Source of the DNA: Lachnospiraceae bacterium
Lineage (GTDB): Bacteria > Bacillota > Clostridia > Lachnospirales > Lachnospiraceae
Assembly: GCA_009774375.1 (NCBI GenBank)
Contig: VSNO01000002.1
Coordinates: forward strand, 12,651 to 76,650
DNA length: 64,000 bases
Direction: 5' to 3'
Below the pieces are notes generated by a model, which saw nothing but the letters and a program-made list of their open reading frames with translations, had not been told where the DNA came from and did no database searches. Below, one piece after another: positions 34,517 to 43,036 of the stretch (the stretch's first letter is position 1; every line of letters begins with the position of its first letter). A program made the translations under genes and the position numbers.

Positions 34517-36793
34517 TTAATTCAGCTTCCAGATATCCCTGTTGTACTCTGCGATCGTCCTGTCTGATGAGAAGAAACCTGCCTTCGCAATGTTCACGAG
34601 CATCATCTTCTCCCACTTTTCCTCGTCCTTATAGTCCTCAAACATCCTGTCCTTCGTCGCGATATAGTCCTCAAGGTCCAAGAGTGTCATAAACCAGTCC
34701 TTGTTGATGAGCTCGTTCTTCAGTCTGTTCAGGCGCTCCTCGTTGCCGACCTTCACCACTTCGCTGCTCGTGATGAAGTCCACTGCCTCCCTGATCACGC
34801 TGCTCCGGTCATAAAAGCTCCTGGACACATAGTCCGCCTTCGCGTAATGCTCGATCACCTGCTCAGACTTCTCACCGAAGATATAGATATTGTCATCGCC
34901 CACAAGCTCATGGATCTCCACATTCGCACCGTCACTCGTGCCGAGCGTCACAGCGCCGTTGAGCATGAACTTCATGTTGCCCGTACCGCTCGCCTCCTTC
35001 GATGCCAGGGAGATCTGCTCTGAGATGTCACATGCCGGTATGAGCTTCTCCGCATAGCTTACATTGTAGTTCTCCACCATCACGACCTTCATGTGATCCT
35101 TCACGTCGGGATCATTGTTCACGATCTCCTCCAGGCACAGCAGTAAATGGATGATATCCTGCGCGATGATATATGCCGGAGCTGCCTTGGCACCGAAGAT
35201 GAACGTGATCGGTGTGGAAGGCTTCTTACCGCCCTTGATCTCCAGGTACTTGTGGATAATGTATAGCGCGTTCATCTGCTGGCGCTTGTACTCGTGAAGC
35301 CTCTTCACCTGGATGTCAAAGATCGACTCCGGATTGATGTCCTGTCCCTCGTTCTCCCTGAGGTATGAGACAAGTTCTTCCTTCTTGGTCTTCTTGATCG
35401 CCCTGATCTCTTTTAAGAGCGCCGCATCGTCCAGATGCTCCATCAGCTTCTCAAGCTCTGCCGCATCCTTCTTGTAGCCGGCTCCAATGGTCCTGGTGAT
35501 ACATGATGCAAGCTCCCTGTTGCAGGACAGAAGCCACCTTCTGAAAGTGATACCGTTTGTCTTATTATTGAACTTCTCAGGATAGATCTTGTAGAAGTTG
35601 TTCAGCTCCGTGTCTTTCAGGATCTCTGTATGGATCGCGGCGACACCGTTTACCGAAAATCCATAGTGGATATCGATATGGGCCATGTGCACGCGCATGT
35701 TGTCGTCGATGATCTGTACGCTGGGATCCTTGTATTTAATGGAAGCTCTCTTATCCAGCTCCCAGATGATCGGCATCAGCTGCGGAACCACCTTCTGCAG
35801 ATACTTCACCGGCCATTTCTCAAGCGCTTCTGCGAGGATCGTGTGGTTCGTGTATGCACAGGTCCTGCTCACCACGTCGATCGCCTCGTCCATGTCAAAT
35901 CCTTCGTCCTCCGTGAGGATACGGATCAGCTCAGGGATGACCATCGTCGGGTGTGTGTCATTGATCTGGATCACCGCATGCTCATACAGCCTGTGGAGAT
36001 CATAGCCGTTGTCCTTCATCTCTTTTAAGATCAGCTGTGCACCGTTGCACACCATGAAATACTGCTGGTAGATGCGCAGCTGCCGTCCCGCCTCGTCAGA
36101 ATCGTCAGGATATAAAAATAAGGTAAGGTTTTTTTCAATATCTGTCTTGTCAAAATCAATGCCGTCCTTCACAATGCCCTCATCGATCGTCTCAATGTCA
36201 AACAGATGCAGTTTGTTCATGCCCTGCTCATATCCGATCACATCGATGTCGTACAGTCTGGACATCACTTTCTTCTTGCCAAAGTATACGGGGAAAGAGA
36301 TGTCTGTCTTAGTCAGCCAGGACTGGTTCTCGATCCAGTCATTTTTTTCTGCGGTCTGCTGTCTGTCCTGAAACACCTGCTTAAAAAGGCCGAAATGATA
36401 ATTCAGGCCGATACCGTCTCCGGGAAGGCCCAGGCTTGCGATGGAATCCAGGAAACATGCCGCGAGTCTTCCAAGTCCGCCGTTGCCAAGCGACGGTTCC
36501 GGCTCGATCTCCTCGATACAGCTAAGCTCCCTGCCCTCCTCCCGGAGTACTGCCTCGAGCTCCTCATAGATGCCGAGGTTGATCAGGTTGTTGGACAGCA
36601 GCTTTCCGATCAGGAACTCTGCCGAAATATAATAAACCTTCTTGCTGCCGCTGATCAGCCCTTTTCCATTCATCATGTCCTTTGTCATGTTGAGTATCGC
36701 ATAGTAAAGCTGGCTGTCATCAAGCTCCCTGACTGCCTTGCCGTACATCTTCTGTGCTGCTGCTTCCAAATTTGCTTTTACATTCATTGTCAT
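34517..36793 (-). CDS. glgP: Glycogen/starch phosphorylase
   Basis: A 758-residue GT35 enzyme that releases glucose-1-phosphate from alpha-1,4-glucan using pyridoxal phosphate. The N-terminal part has [40 protein letters not shown] and [12 protein letters not shown]. The PLP-binding lysine is in [20 protein letters not shown], followed by SDGANVEI. It is about 60 residues shorter than E. coli GlgP, a usual length for Clostridia; regulatory N-terminal extensions are lacking. AAAGGAG precedes the ATG. It lies 73 bases after a LacI-type regulator gene on the same strand and ends at a strong terminator, so the two probably form a regulator-enzyme unit. Confidence 0.97.
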   Translation of the reverse strand: MTMNVKANLEAAAQKMYGKAVRELDDSQLYYAILNMTKDMMNGKGLISGSKKVYYISAEFLIGKLLSNNLINLGIYEELEAVLREEGRELSCIEEIEPEPSLGNGGLGRLAACFLDSIASLGLPGDGIGLNYHFGLFKQVFQDRQQTAEKNDWIENQSWLTKTDISFPVYFGKKKVMSRLYDIDVIGYEQGMNKLHLFDIETIDEGIVKDGIDFDKTDIEKNLTLFLYPDDSDEAGRQLRIYQQYFMVCNGAQLILKEMKDNGYDLHRLYEHAVIQINDTHPTMVIPELIRILTEDEGFDMDEAIDVVSRTCAYTNHTILAEALEKWPVKYLQKVVPQLMPIIWELDKRASIKYKDPSVQIIDDNMRVHMAHIDIHYGFSVNGVAAIHTEILKDTELNNFYKIYPEKFNNKTNGITFRRWLLSCNRELASCITRTIGAGYKKDAAELEKLMEHLDDAALLKEIRAIKKTKKEELVSYLRENEGQDINPESIFDIQVKRLHEYKRQQMNALYIIHKYLEIKGGKKPSTPITFIFGAKAAPAYIIAQDIIHLLLCLEEIVNNDPDVKDHMKVVMVENYNVSYAEKLIPACDISEQISLASKEASGTGNMKFMLNGAVTLGTSDGANVEIHELVGDDNIYIFGEKSEQVIEHYAKADYVSRSFYDRSSVIREAVDFITSSEVVKVGNEERLNRLKNELINKDWFMTLLDLEDYIATKDRMFEDYKDEEKWEKMMLVNIAKAGFFSSDRTIAEYNRDIWKLN

Positions 36794-36866
36794 TCTCCTT
36801 TTCCGCTGCGTTCTGCAGCATGATGATATAAATTATTTACAGTTCTTTCATATTCAATATCGCATT

Positions 36867-37868
36867 TTACGAAATGACATCAAGATATTTGATGCGGATC
36901 AGCTTGTGCGGCACCACGATATCCTGCCCGCTCCCGCCTTCCATCAGTCGGGAAAGCTCCTCCACCGCGCTGGCAGCAATCTTCTGAAAATCCTGTTTCA
37001 CCGTATGCATCTGCTTCCCCGCATATCCCATCAGGCTCACCCCGTCAAACCCGCACACCGGTCTGTAGATGTCCATATCGATCAGCGCCTTCATCGCCCC
37101 GATCGCCATCATGTCTGACGCACAGATGATCGCGTCCTTGCTCTGCACATACTGCATTGTCAGCTTCCTGGCCTCGAGCTCACTGAACCTCCCGTTTCTG
37201 ACCAGTATCTCCAGATCAAGCTCCTGCGCCAGTCTCCTCATCCCGACAAGGCGCTCCTCGGACACGTAGCCGTTTTTCTTTCCGGACAGATACAGGATCT
37301 TTTTATAGGACCTGCCCTCCAGAAATTTTCTGGCGACTTCATACTGGGCCTTTGTGTTGTCAATATGGATACTCGATGTGTTCTCGCTGACTCCGGGCGC
37401 GTCGATCAGCACACTCTTGAATTTTCCGCCCTCCACCAGCCTTCTCAGGATCACGTCATCCTTCGAGAGACCGCAAATGATCAGCCCCTCGATACTCTGT
37501 GACTGAAAATAGCGCGCCATCCCGTCCACATCCATCTCGGCGATCATGGCAAAGAACACCGTGATGATATCCATCCCCATTTCCTTCGCTTTGTTGATCG
37601 CCCCGATAATATACTGCATCGGAATCTCATCCACCGTCTGCACATGCCTGTTCACATCGAGCACCAGTGCAGTCCTCCCCGTCTTCTTGGAGGACAGCGC
37701 CGAGGCAATCGTATTGGGCACAAAGCCAAGCTCCGCGATCGCCGCATTGACCTTTCCCTTCGTCTCCTCACTCACATTGGGATAGTGGTTCAGCACCTTT
37801 GAGACTGTAGAGATCGCCACGCCCGCTTCCCTTGCAACATCCCTTATCGAAACCAACTCATACATCAC
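36867..37868 (-). CDS. LacI-family transcriptional regulator
   Basis: A 333-residue repressor. The helix-turn-helix and hinge helix are at residues 6-60 (VSIRDVAREAGVAISTVSKV, then LNHYPNVSEETKGKV). The periplasmic-binding-like core follows (LVLDVNRHVQTVDEIPMQYI; IEGLIICGLSKDDV; DAIICASDMMAIGAMKALID), ending before a short C-terminus. Two near-perfect palindromes at its promoter suggest it represses itself. The next gene on the strand is glgP, so it may tune glycogen use to a sugar signal. Two adjacent ATGs could start it. Confidence 0.93.
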   Translation of the reverse strand: MMYELVSIRDVAREAGVAISTVSKVLNHYPNVSEETKGKVNAAIAELGFVPNTIASALSSKKTGRTALVLDVNRHVQTVDEIPMQYIIGAINKAKEMGMDIITVFFAMIAEMDVDGMARYFQSQSIEGLIICGLSKDDVILRRLVEGGKFKSVLIDAPGVSENTSSIHIDNTKAQYEVARKFLEGRSYKKILYLSGKKNGYVSEERLVGMRRLAQELDLEILVRNGRFSELEARKLTMQYVQSKDAIICASDMMAIGAMKALIDMDIYRPVCGFDGVSLMGYAGKQMHTVKQDFQKIAASAVEELSRLMEGGSGQDIVVPHKLIRIKYLDVIS

Positions 37869-37941
37869 CTTCTTTTCTGTATACCCTGCTGTTCTCCAGG
37901 ACTTTTCAGATATTTTTCAAAATGCACCTGTCATATCTGCT

Positions 37942-37970
37942 CCAGAAAACGTTTTCTGGAAAACGTTTTC
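37942..37970 (-). promoter_or_regulatory. Two overlapping LacI-type operators
   Basis: CCAGAAAACGTTTTCTGG (37942-37959) is a perfect 18-base palindrome. A second AAAACGTTTT core (37960-37969) follows, with centres 14 bases apart. The central CG within a symmetrical site is the classic LacI/GalR-family operator form. They sit directly after the -10 element, over the start of transcription of the regulator gene, so they fit autorepression. The same core was not seen before glgP or glgX. Confidence 0.75.
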
Positions 37971-37973
37971 TTA

Positions 37974-38002
37974 ATCATACAATAAAAATAACGGTTTGTC
38001 TA
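37974..38002 (-). promoter_or_regulatory. Promoter of the LacI-type regulator, nested in an upstream terminator
   Basis: On the minus strand TAGACA (38002-37997), a 17-base spacer and TATGAT (37979-37974). The -35 lies in the loop of the terminator of the upstream cheY gene. Transcription would start at about 37967, inside the operators. Confidence 0.65.
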
Positions 38003-38012
38003 CCGTTATTTT
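37984..38012 (-). terminator. Terminator after the cheY-like gene
   Basis: The minus strand forms a stem AAAATAACGGT with ACCGTTATTTTT around a six-base loop, with the T-run inside and after the 3' arm. It closes the glgX-cheY unit about 20 bases after the cheY stop. Confidence 0.75.
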
Positions 38013-38031
38013 CATTTTTTTCCAGATTTTT

Positions 38032-38391
38032 TTATGCAGTCACCCTCTTGAGCGCGGCCAGCACCCGGTCCTTCTCAAAAGGCTTCACGATAAAGTCCTT
38101 CGCACCGCTCTGGATCGCCTGAGCCACCATCGCCTGTTGCCCCATCGCCGAACACATGATGACCTTCGCCTTCGGGTCAAACTCCTTGATCCGCTTCAAA
38201 GCATCGATCCCGTTCATCTCCGGCATGGTAATATCAAGCATCACCACATCGGGCTGGGCTTCCATATATTTCTGTACAGCCTCCACGCCGTTTCCCGCTT
38301 CACCTACAACCTCATATCCCTCCGGCTCGATCATCTTTCTGATCGTCATTCTCATAAAAACCGCATCATCCACTACCATCACTCGTGCCAT
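38032..38391 (-). CDS. cheY: Stand-alone CheY-type receiver protein
   Basis: A 119-residue single receiver domain, no output domain. The acidic pocket is VMVVDDAVFMRMTIRKMI, the phosphoacceptor aspartate is in VVMLDITMPEMNGID (about residue 53), the switch residues are in VIMCSAMGQ and the lysine is in GAKDFIVKPF. It matches chemotaxis CheY (the VDDAVFMRMTIRKMI start is CheY-like), which binds FliM to change flagellar rotation. AAAGGTGG precedes the ATG. It starts only 14 bases after the glgX stop, so it is probably co-transcribed with the glycogen debranching enzyme, which is unusual. A chemoreceptor gene occurs at 7.7 kb, but no other chemotaxis genes were found. Confidence 0.93.
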   Translation of the reverse strand: MARVMVVDDAVFMRMTIRKMIEPEGYEVVGEAGNGVEAVQKYMEAQPDVVMLDITMPEMNGIDALKRIKEFDPKAKVIMCSAMGQQAMVAQAIQSGAKDFIVKPFEKDRVLAALKRVTA

Positions 38392-38405
38392 TTTCTTCCA
38401 CCTTT

Positions 38406-40517
38406 CTAATATTTTTCAACAATTGCTATCACAACTGATCTGGGATACATGCTAATCGTATCGCTTTCCATCCATTTTGTCAACTTGTGATAGTCTGTCT
38501 CCGGCGTATGATCAAACTCAGTGTTCATGATGATGCGCCACTTTCTGCCCAGCGGGAGCTTCGGAAGCTGTACTGCCTCCTTCTCCCAGAACGCATTCAC
38601 ACCAATGTAGATGATATCATCCTCACGGTTGCCCTCGGTACGCCCTGCAAACATAATGCCGATCGTGCGCGTATCCGGCCCGCAGTTGCTGTTCCATGCC
38701 GTCTTGTTGTGTATGGAGACCTCCGGGAAACCACAGCCGCTCGGCCCAGAACGGCCTCTCAGGATCGGATGCTTCTTGCGCAGGCCGATCATGAACTTGC
38801 AGAACTCAAACATCTCGCTGTACTCTTCCTTGCGGGTCCAGTCCAGCCATGATACGATATTATCCTGACAGTATGCATTGTTGTTGCCAAACTGTGTGTT
38901 GCAGAACTCATCCCCGGCGAGAAACATCGCAGACCCTCTGCTGCACATCAGGATCGCAAACGCATTTTTGCGCAGGCGTTTTCTCAATGTCAGAACCTCC
39001 GGATCATCCGTCTCGCCCTCCACACCACAGTTCCAGCTGTTGTTGTCGTTCGCTCCGTCCGTGTTGTCCCAGCCGTTTTTCTCATTATGTTTATAATTGT
39101 ACGCATACATATCATAGAGCGTAAATCCGTCGTGACAGTTCAGGAAATTGACCGTGGCATTCTCCCCGCGGTTCTCCTTGCCATACAGATCCAGGGAACC
39201 CGTGATACGGTTGATCGCCGCCTGCGCCATGCCGTAATCACCCTTCAGGAAGCAGCGCATATCATCGCGGTATCTTCCGTTCCACTCCGCCCAGCGGTTC
39301 CATGAGGGAAAGCTCCCCACCTGATAAAGACCGCCGGCATCCCACGCCTCGGCGATCAGCTTTACGTTGCCAAGCACCGGATCAAACGCAAGGCTCTGTA
39401 GAAGCGGCGGCTTGCTCATCGGCGATCCATCCTCGTTCCGCCCCATGATGGAAGCGAGGTCAAACCGGAAACCGTCCACCCTATAGGAGACAACCCAGTA
39501 GCGCAGGCACTCCAGAATAAACTGCTGCACGATCGGGTGGTTGCAGTTCATGACATTGCCGCATCCGCTGAAATTGTAGTACTTCCCATCCGGCGTCAAC
39601 ATGTAATATATGTTGTTATCGATTCCCTTAAATGAGAAACAGGGACCCATCTCATTCCCCTCCGCCGTGTGGTTGAAGACGACGTCGAGGATCACCTCGA
39701 TCCCGTTCGCATTCAATTCATGGATCAGGCTCCGGAACTCATTGCCCGCCTTTCCCGGGCGCGTGTCCGCCGCGTAGGCGATATTCGGGGAAAAGAAGCA
39801 CACCGGGCTGTAGCCCCAGTAATTGAGCAGCTTCTCCCCATCGACAACACGCACATCCTCCACCTCGTCAAACTCAAAGATCGGCATGAGCTCCACCGCA
39901 TTGATGCCAAGCTCCAGGAGATAAGGTATTTTCTCGCGAATGCCCTCGTAAGTGCCCCTGTGCCGCACATGCGAAGACTCATCCTGCGTAAATCCCCGCA
40001 CATGCATCTCATAGATGATCATATCCTTGGGCTCCAGGCTGGTGTTCTTAAAATTTCCCCAATCATATCCACTGTCGACCACACGTGCCTTGTAGATTCG
40101 CTCTGAAACAGGCTTCTCCTTGCCCCAGATCTCCTGACCCGCAACGGACTTCGCATAGGGATCCAGAATATATTTTGTCTTGTCAAACAGCATGCCCTTG
40201 CTGACATTGTACTCCCCGTCAAACTGATATGCATACTCAAAATCCTTTGGTTTTAGCCCATAGACTACCATGGAATATGTTCCACCCATACGGCAGGATT
40301 CCGGGAACGGCAAAACTGCGTAGGGTTCATGCTCCCCCACGTGGAACAGACACAGATTACAGGATTTTGCCCCGTTGGAATGAATCGTAAAGTTCACTCC
40401 CTCATCTACCCTGATCGCACCATTTTCCAAAAACTTTCCGGGCCGTACGGGAAAACCGGCTACCTCATCTGTCGGCGGATAATATTTTCTTTCCAGTCCT
40501 GAACCGATATATCTCAT
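38406..40517 (-). CDS. glgX: Glycogen debranching enzyme, GH13 (GlgX type)
   Basis: A 703-residue GH13_11 isoamylase-type enzyme that hydrolyses alpha-1,6 branches left after phosphorylase action. The N-terminal CBM48 region (about 10-110) has NFTIHSNGAKSCNLCLF. The barrel carries YEMHVRGFTQDESSHV, ILDVVFNHTAEG, the nucleophile in VDGFRFDLASIMGR, the acid/base in LIAEAWDAGGLYQVG and the third carboxylate in NCHDGFTLYD. There is no signal peptide, so it acts in the cytoplasm, presumably with GlgP. The following cheY-like gene starts 14 bases later. The spacing to the GlgP gene and the different transcription units mean co-regulation is inferred, not seen. Confidence 0.95.
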   Translation of the reverse strand: MRYIGSGLERKYYPPTDEVAGFPVRPGKFLENGAIRVDEGVNFTIHSNGAKSCNLCLFHVGEHEPYAVLPFPESCRMGGTYSMVVYGLKPKDFEYAYQFDGEYNVSKGMLFDKTKYILDPYAKSVAGQEIWGKEKPVSERIYKARVVDSGYDWGNFKNTSLEPKDMIIYEMHVRGFTQDESSHVRHRGTYEGIREKIPYLLELGINAVELMPIFEFDEVEDVRVVDGEKLLNYWGYSPVCFFSPNIAYAADTRPGKAGNEFRSLIHELNANGIEVILDVVFNHTAEGNEMGPCFSFKGIDNNIYYMLTPDGKYYNFSGCGNVMNCNHPIVQQFILECLRYWVVSYRVDGFRFDLASIMGRNEDGSPMSKPPLLQSLAFDPVLGNVKLIAEAWDAGGLYQVGSFPSWNRWAEWNGRYRDDMRCFLKGDYGMAQAAINRITGSLDLYGKENRGENATVNFLNCHDGFTLYDMYAYNYKHNEKNGWDNTDGANDNNSWNCGVEGETDDPEVLTLRKRLRKNAFAILMCSRGSAMFLAGDEFCNTQFGNNNAYCQDNIVSWLDWTRKEEYSEMFEFCKFMIGLRKKHPILRGRSGPSGCGFPEVSIHNKTAWNSNCGPDTRTIGIMFAGRTEGNREDDIIYIGVNAFWEKEAVQLPKLPLGRKWRIIMNTEFDHTPETDYHKLTKWMESDTISMYPRSVVIAIVEKY

Positions 40518-40811
40518 AATTTAACAATCCTCCCTTGCTATCATTCTAACCAATCATGCAGCATTTAGAACCTGTAATTCAAAAACTCATAATATTTTAT
40601 AGATGTTTAGTACGGGAAAAAAGTGCGTATGTATTTTGATTTTACATGATTTTCCAAAATGGCGCAACGCTTCTGTCTAATTTTCATATTTTTTACAAAT
40701 TATTACCACAAAAGTGCAGAATGCGCTCCACATTTTTGTGTGTTTTTTGGTGCATGTATACAATTTGATCAATTTACACAATTGAACAGGGAAGGGACAT
40801 CTGCCCGTGTG
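40518..40811. other. Intergenic region without recognised gene
   Basis: About 295 AT-rich bases upstream of glgX and downstream of kduI. It must contain the glgX promoter (divergence from the kduI terminator leaves about 290 bases), but no convincing -35/-10 pair, operator or RNA gene was identified. It has many T-runs and no conserved open frame. Confidence 0.5.
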
Positions 40812-40852
40812 CAAAAAAAGATTCCCTGGCAATCATATTGTCAGAGAACCCT
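40812..40852 (-). terminator. Terminator after kduI
   Basis: The minus strand folds into a stem of GGTTCTCTGACAAT with ATTGCCAGGGAATC (two mismatches) around a short loop, followed by seven T. It lies about 15 bases after the kduI stop. Confidence 0.8.
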
Positions 40853-40867
40853 TTTTTCATCAGATCA

Positions 40868-41728
40868 CTACATCAGATCCTGCATCCGCACTCCATCCAT
40901 GTCGTCAAAGTCCTGGTTTTCCCCCACCATGCCCCAGATAAAGGTGTACGCACGGCTGCCGCTTCCCGCGTGGATCGACCAGCTCGGCGAGATCACGGCC
41001 TGCTCATTTCTCATAACGATGTGCCTCGTCTCCTGCGGCTCGCCCATATAATGCATCACGAACGCATCCTCAGGCATGTCGAAATACAGATAAACCTCCA
41101 TGCGCCTGTCATGCGTGTGGCACGGCATCGTGTTCCACACACTTCCGGGCTTGAGCGCGGTCATGCCCATGACGAGCTGGCAGCTCTCAACCTGGCCGGG
41201 AAGGATATACTTGTTGATCACCCTGTGGTTCGCATCCTCGAGACATCCGAGCTCCACCTTGTTTTCGTCCCTGATGATCACGACATCCTCCGCCGCCTCT
41301 CCCTGCGGCCTGATCAATTTCGTCGGATATGCCTTGTGTGCAGGCGCGCTGTTCAGATAAAACTTTGCCGGATCTTTCGGATCGGCAGAGGCAAAGGTGA
41401 TCTCCCTCGATCCCATTCCGATATACATCCCTTCCTTATGCCCTACCTCGTACTTCCTGCCATCGACCGTAATGGTCCCTGCCGGTCCGATATTGATGAC
41501 GCCAAGCTCCCGTCTCTGGCAGAAATACTCTGCGCGGAGCTCGTCCCCGGCAGTCAGTGTGATCGGCTCTACCGGTACTGCCGATCCAGTGATGATGCGG
41601 TCGATATGGCTGTAAACGAGCTTGATCTCGCCTGTCCTGAACAGGTCGTCGATCAGAAACTCCTCGCGGAGTCTCTCCGTGGTGTAGCTCCTGACATCCT
41701 TTGGTGAAGCAGCAGTTCTCAATTCCAT
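40868..41728 (-). CDS. kduI: 5-dehydro-4-deoxy-D-glucuronate isomerase
   Basis: A 286-residue zinc-dependent KduI-type isomerase that converts the unsaturated uronate product of pectin or glycosaminoglycan lyases (4-deoxy-5-ketouronate) to 3-deoxy-D-glycero-2,5-hexodiulosonate. The family core is visible: KLVYSHIDRIITGSAVPVEP, YFCQRRELGVINIGPAGTIT, the zinc site in WNTMPCHTHDRRMEVYLYFD and the later histidine in ISPSWSIHAGSGSRAY. The length fits (E. coli KduI 278). The ATG at 41728 has AAGGAAGGG before it. It stands alone on the minus strand and is divergent from the LacI regulator and uxaC. The next enzyme, KduD, is not in the window. Confidence 0.96.
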   Translation of the reverse strand: MELRTAASPKDVRSYTTERLREEFLIDDLFRTGEIKLVYSHIDRIITGSAVPVEPITLTAGDELRAEYFCQRRELGVINIGPAGTITVDGRKYEVGHKEGMYIGMGSREITFASADPKDPAKFYLNSAPAHKAYPTKLIRPQGEAAEDVVIIRDENKVELGCLEDANHRVINKYILPGQVESCQLVMGMTALKPGSVWNTMPCHTHDRRMEVYLYFDMPEDAFVMHYMGEPQETRHIVMRNEQAVISPSWSIHAGSGSRAYTFIWGMVGENQDFDDMDGVRMQDLM

Positions 41729-41859
41729 GATTTTTCCCTTCCTTTTCTGAATATGTTTTTTAGTGTGTTTCAAAATAATACCATTTATACCAATTTGCTG
41801 TAAGTACTTACATTTTATCTCAGACAGGACAAATAGTCAATGAAATATTGCAAATTCAC

Positions 41860-41888
41860 TTGATTTTCAGTCATTTTCATACTATAAT
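41860..41888 (+). promoter_or_regulatory. Likely promoter of the LacI regulator-uxaC unit
   Basis: TTGATT (41860-41865) and a perfect TATAAT (41883-41888) are spaced 17 bases apart, about 115 bases before the regulator start. The divergent kduI promoter must lie in the same 275-base gap, so the two sides can be controlled by one protein. Confidence 0.65.
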
Positions 41889-42002
41889 CTATTTAAGTTG
41901 TGATAGTGCTTTCATAGCTTGTTACATCGCAGGTACGCGTTCCATAACAGGATCCCTGCACTGTCACGCGCCGCATCATATTTTCGGAAAGGTGGATGCT
42001 CT

Positions 42003-43007
42003 ATGACAATATACGATGTTTCAGAAAAAGCCGGTGTGTCCATAGCAACTGTATCACGCGTGTTGAACGGCTCCAACAATGTCAGCGCCCAGACACGCCA
42101 GAAAGTCCTGGCGGTGATCGAGGCATGCGACTACACGCCCAACGCTTTTGCGAGAGGACTTGGCTTAAATTCGATGAACACGATCGGCATCCTGTGTGCC
42201 GACTCTTCCGACCTGTATCTTGCCAATGCCATCTACCATATCGAGCAGGAATTAAGGGAAAACAACTACAACTGTATCCTATGCTGCACGGGCTATAAGC
42301 TCGAGGACAAACAGAAGTACTTAAACCTCCTTGTCAACAAAAAGGTCGACAGCGTGATCCTCGTGGGTTCTAACTTCATAGCCGACAACGACTCCGAGAA
42401 CGAATACATCCGCGAGGCTGCAGTCGAAGTCCCTATCCTCCTGCTCAACGCGGATTTTGACTGTGAGAACGTGTACTGCAGCCTCTGCGACGACTTCAAG
42501 TCGACCATGCAGGCTACTTCCTATATTATAGAGACAGGCATCGAGGATATCCTGTACCTGTACAACTCAAAATCCTTTTCCGCGCTGCGGAAGCTGTCCG
42601 GCTATCAGAGCGCGCTCACGCAGAAGGGACTGCCGATACGCATGGAATACATGCAGTACTTTCCGGGAAACCACGCAAATCTCCCGGCGATCGCAGACTT
42701 TCTTGCCGATCTTGACAGTGCTCTCGAATACAGAGCCGTCGTCGCAGCCGATGACAATCTTGCCATCGGCGCTGTCAAATTTGCCCACAAGAAAGGGTTA
42801 TCCATACCGGACGAGCTGTCCATCGTCGGCTACAACAATTCCATCCTCAGCACATGCTGCGAGCCGGAACTCACGAGTGTTGACAACAGGCTCGAAACCC
42901 TGTGCCATCATATCGTAAAGACGCTGATCGGCATACTCAGCAATAAGGAAATGCCCCAGAAGGTCATCTTCTCCGGCGAACTGGTTAAAAGAGGCACTAC
43001 TCTTTAA
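42003..43007 (+). CDS. LacI-family transcriptional regulator of uronate genes
   Basis: A 334-residue LacI/GalR-family regulator. The DNA-binding part is MTIYDVSEKAGVSIATVSRV with LNGSNNVSAQTRQKVL. The effector-binding core shows NTIGILCADSSDLYLANAIY, SVILVGSNFIADNDSENE and AVVAADDNLAIGAVKFAHKK. The ATG at 42003 is preceded by GGTGG; upstream codons have no site. The gene lies 29 bases before uxaC and divergent from kduI. It is therefore the natural candidate for sensing a uronate intermediate and repressing both sides. The effector is inferred from context. Confidence 0.92.
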   Translation: MTIYDVSEKAGVSIATVSRVLNGSNNVSAQTRQKVLAVIEACDYTPNAFARGLGLNSMNTIGILCADSSDLYLANAIYHIEQELRENNYNCILCCTGYKLEDKQKYLNLLVNKKVDSVILVGSNFIADNDSENEYIREAAVEVPILLLNADFDCENVYCSLCDDFKSTMQATSYIIETGIEDILYLYNSKSFSALRKLSGYQSALTQKGLPIRMEYMQYFPGNHANLPAIADFLADLDSALEYRAVVAADDNLAIGAVKFAHKKGLSIPDELSIVGYNNSILSTCCEPELTSVDNRLETLCHHIVKTLIGILSNKEMPQKVIFSGELVKRGTTL

Positions 43008-43036
43008 TATAAAATTATAAAAATGGAGGAATCATC

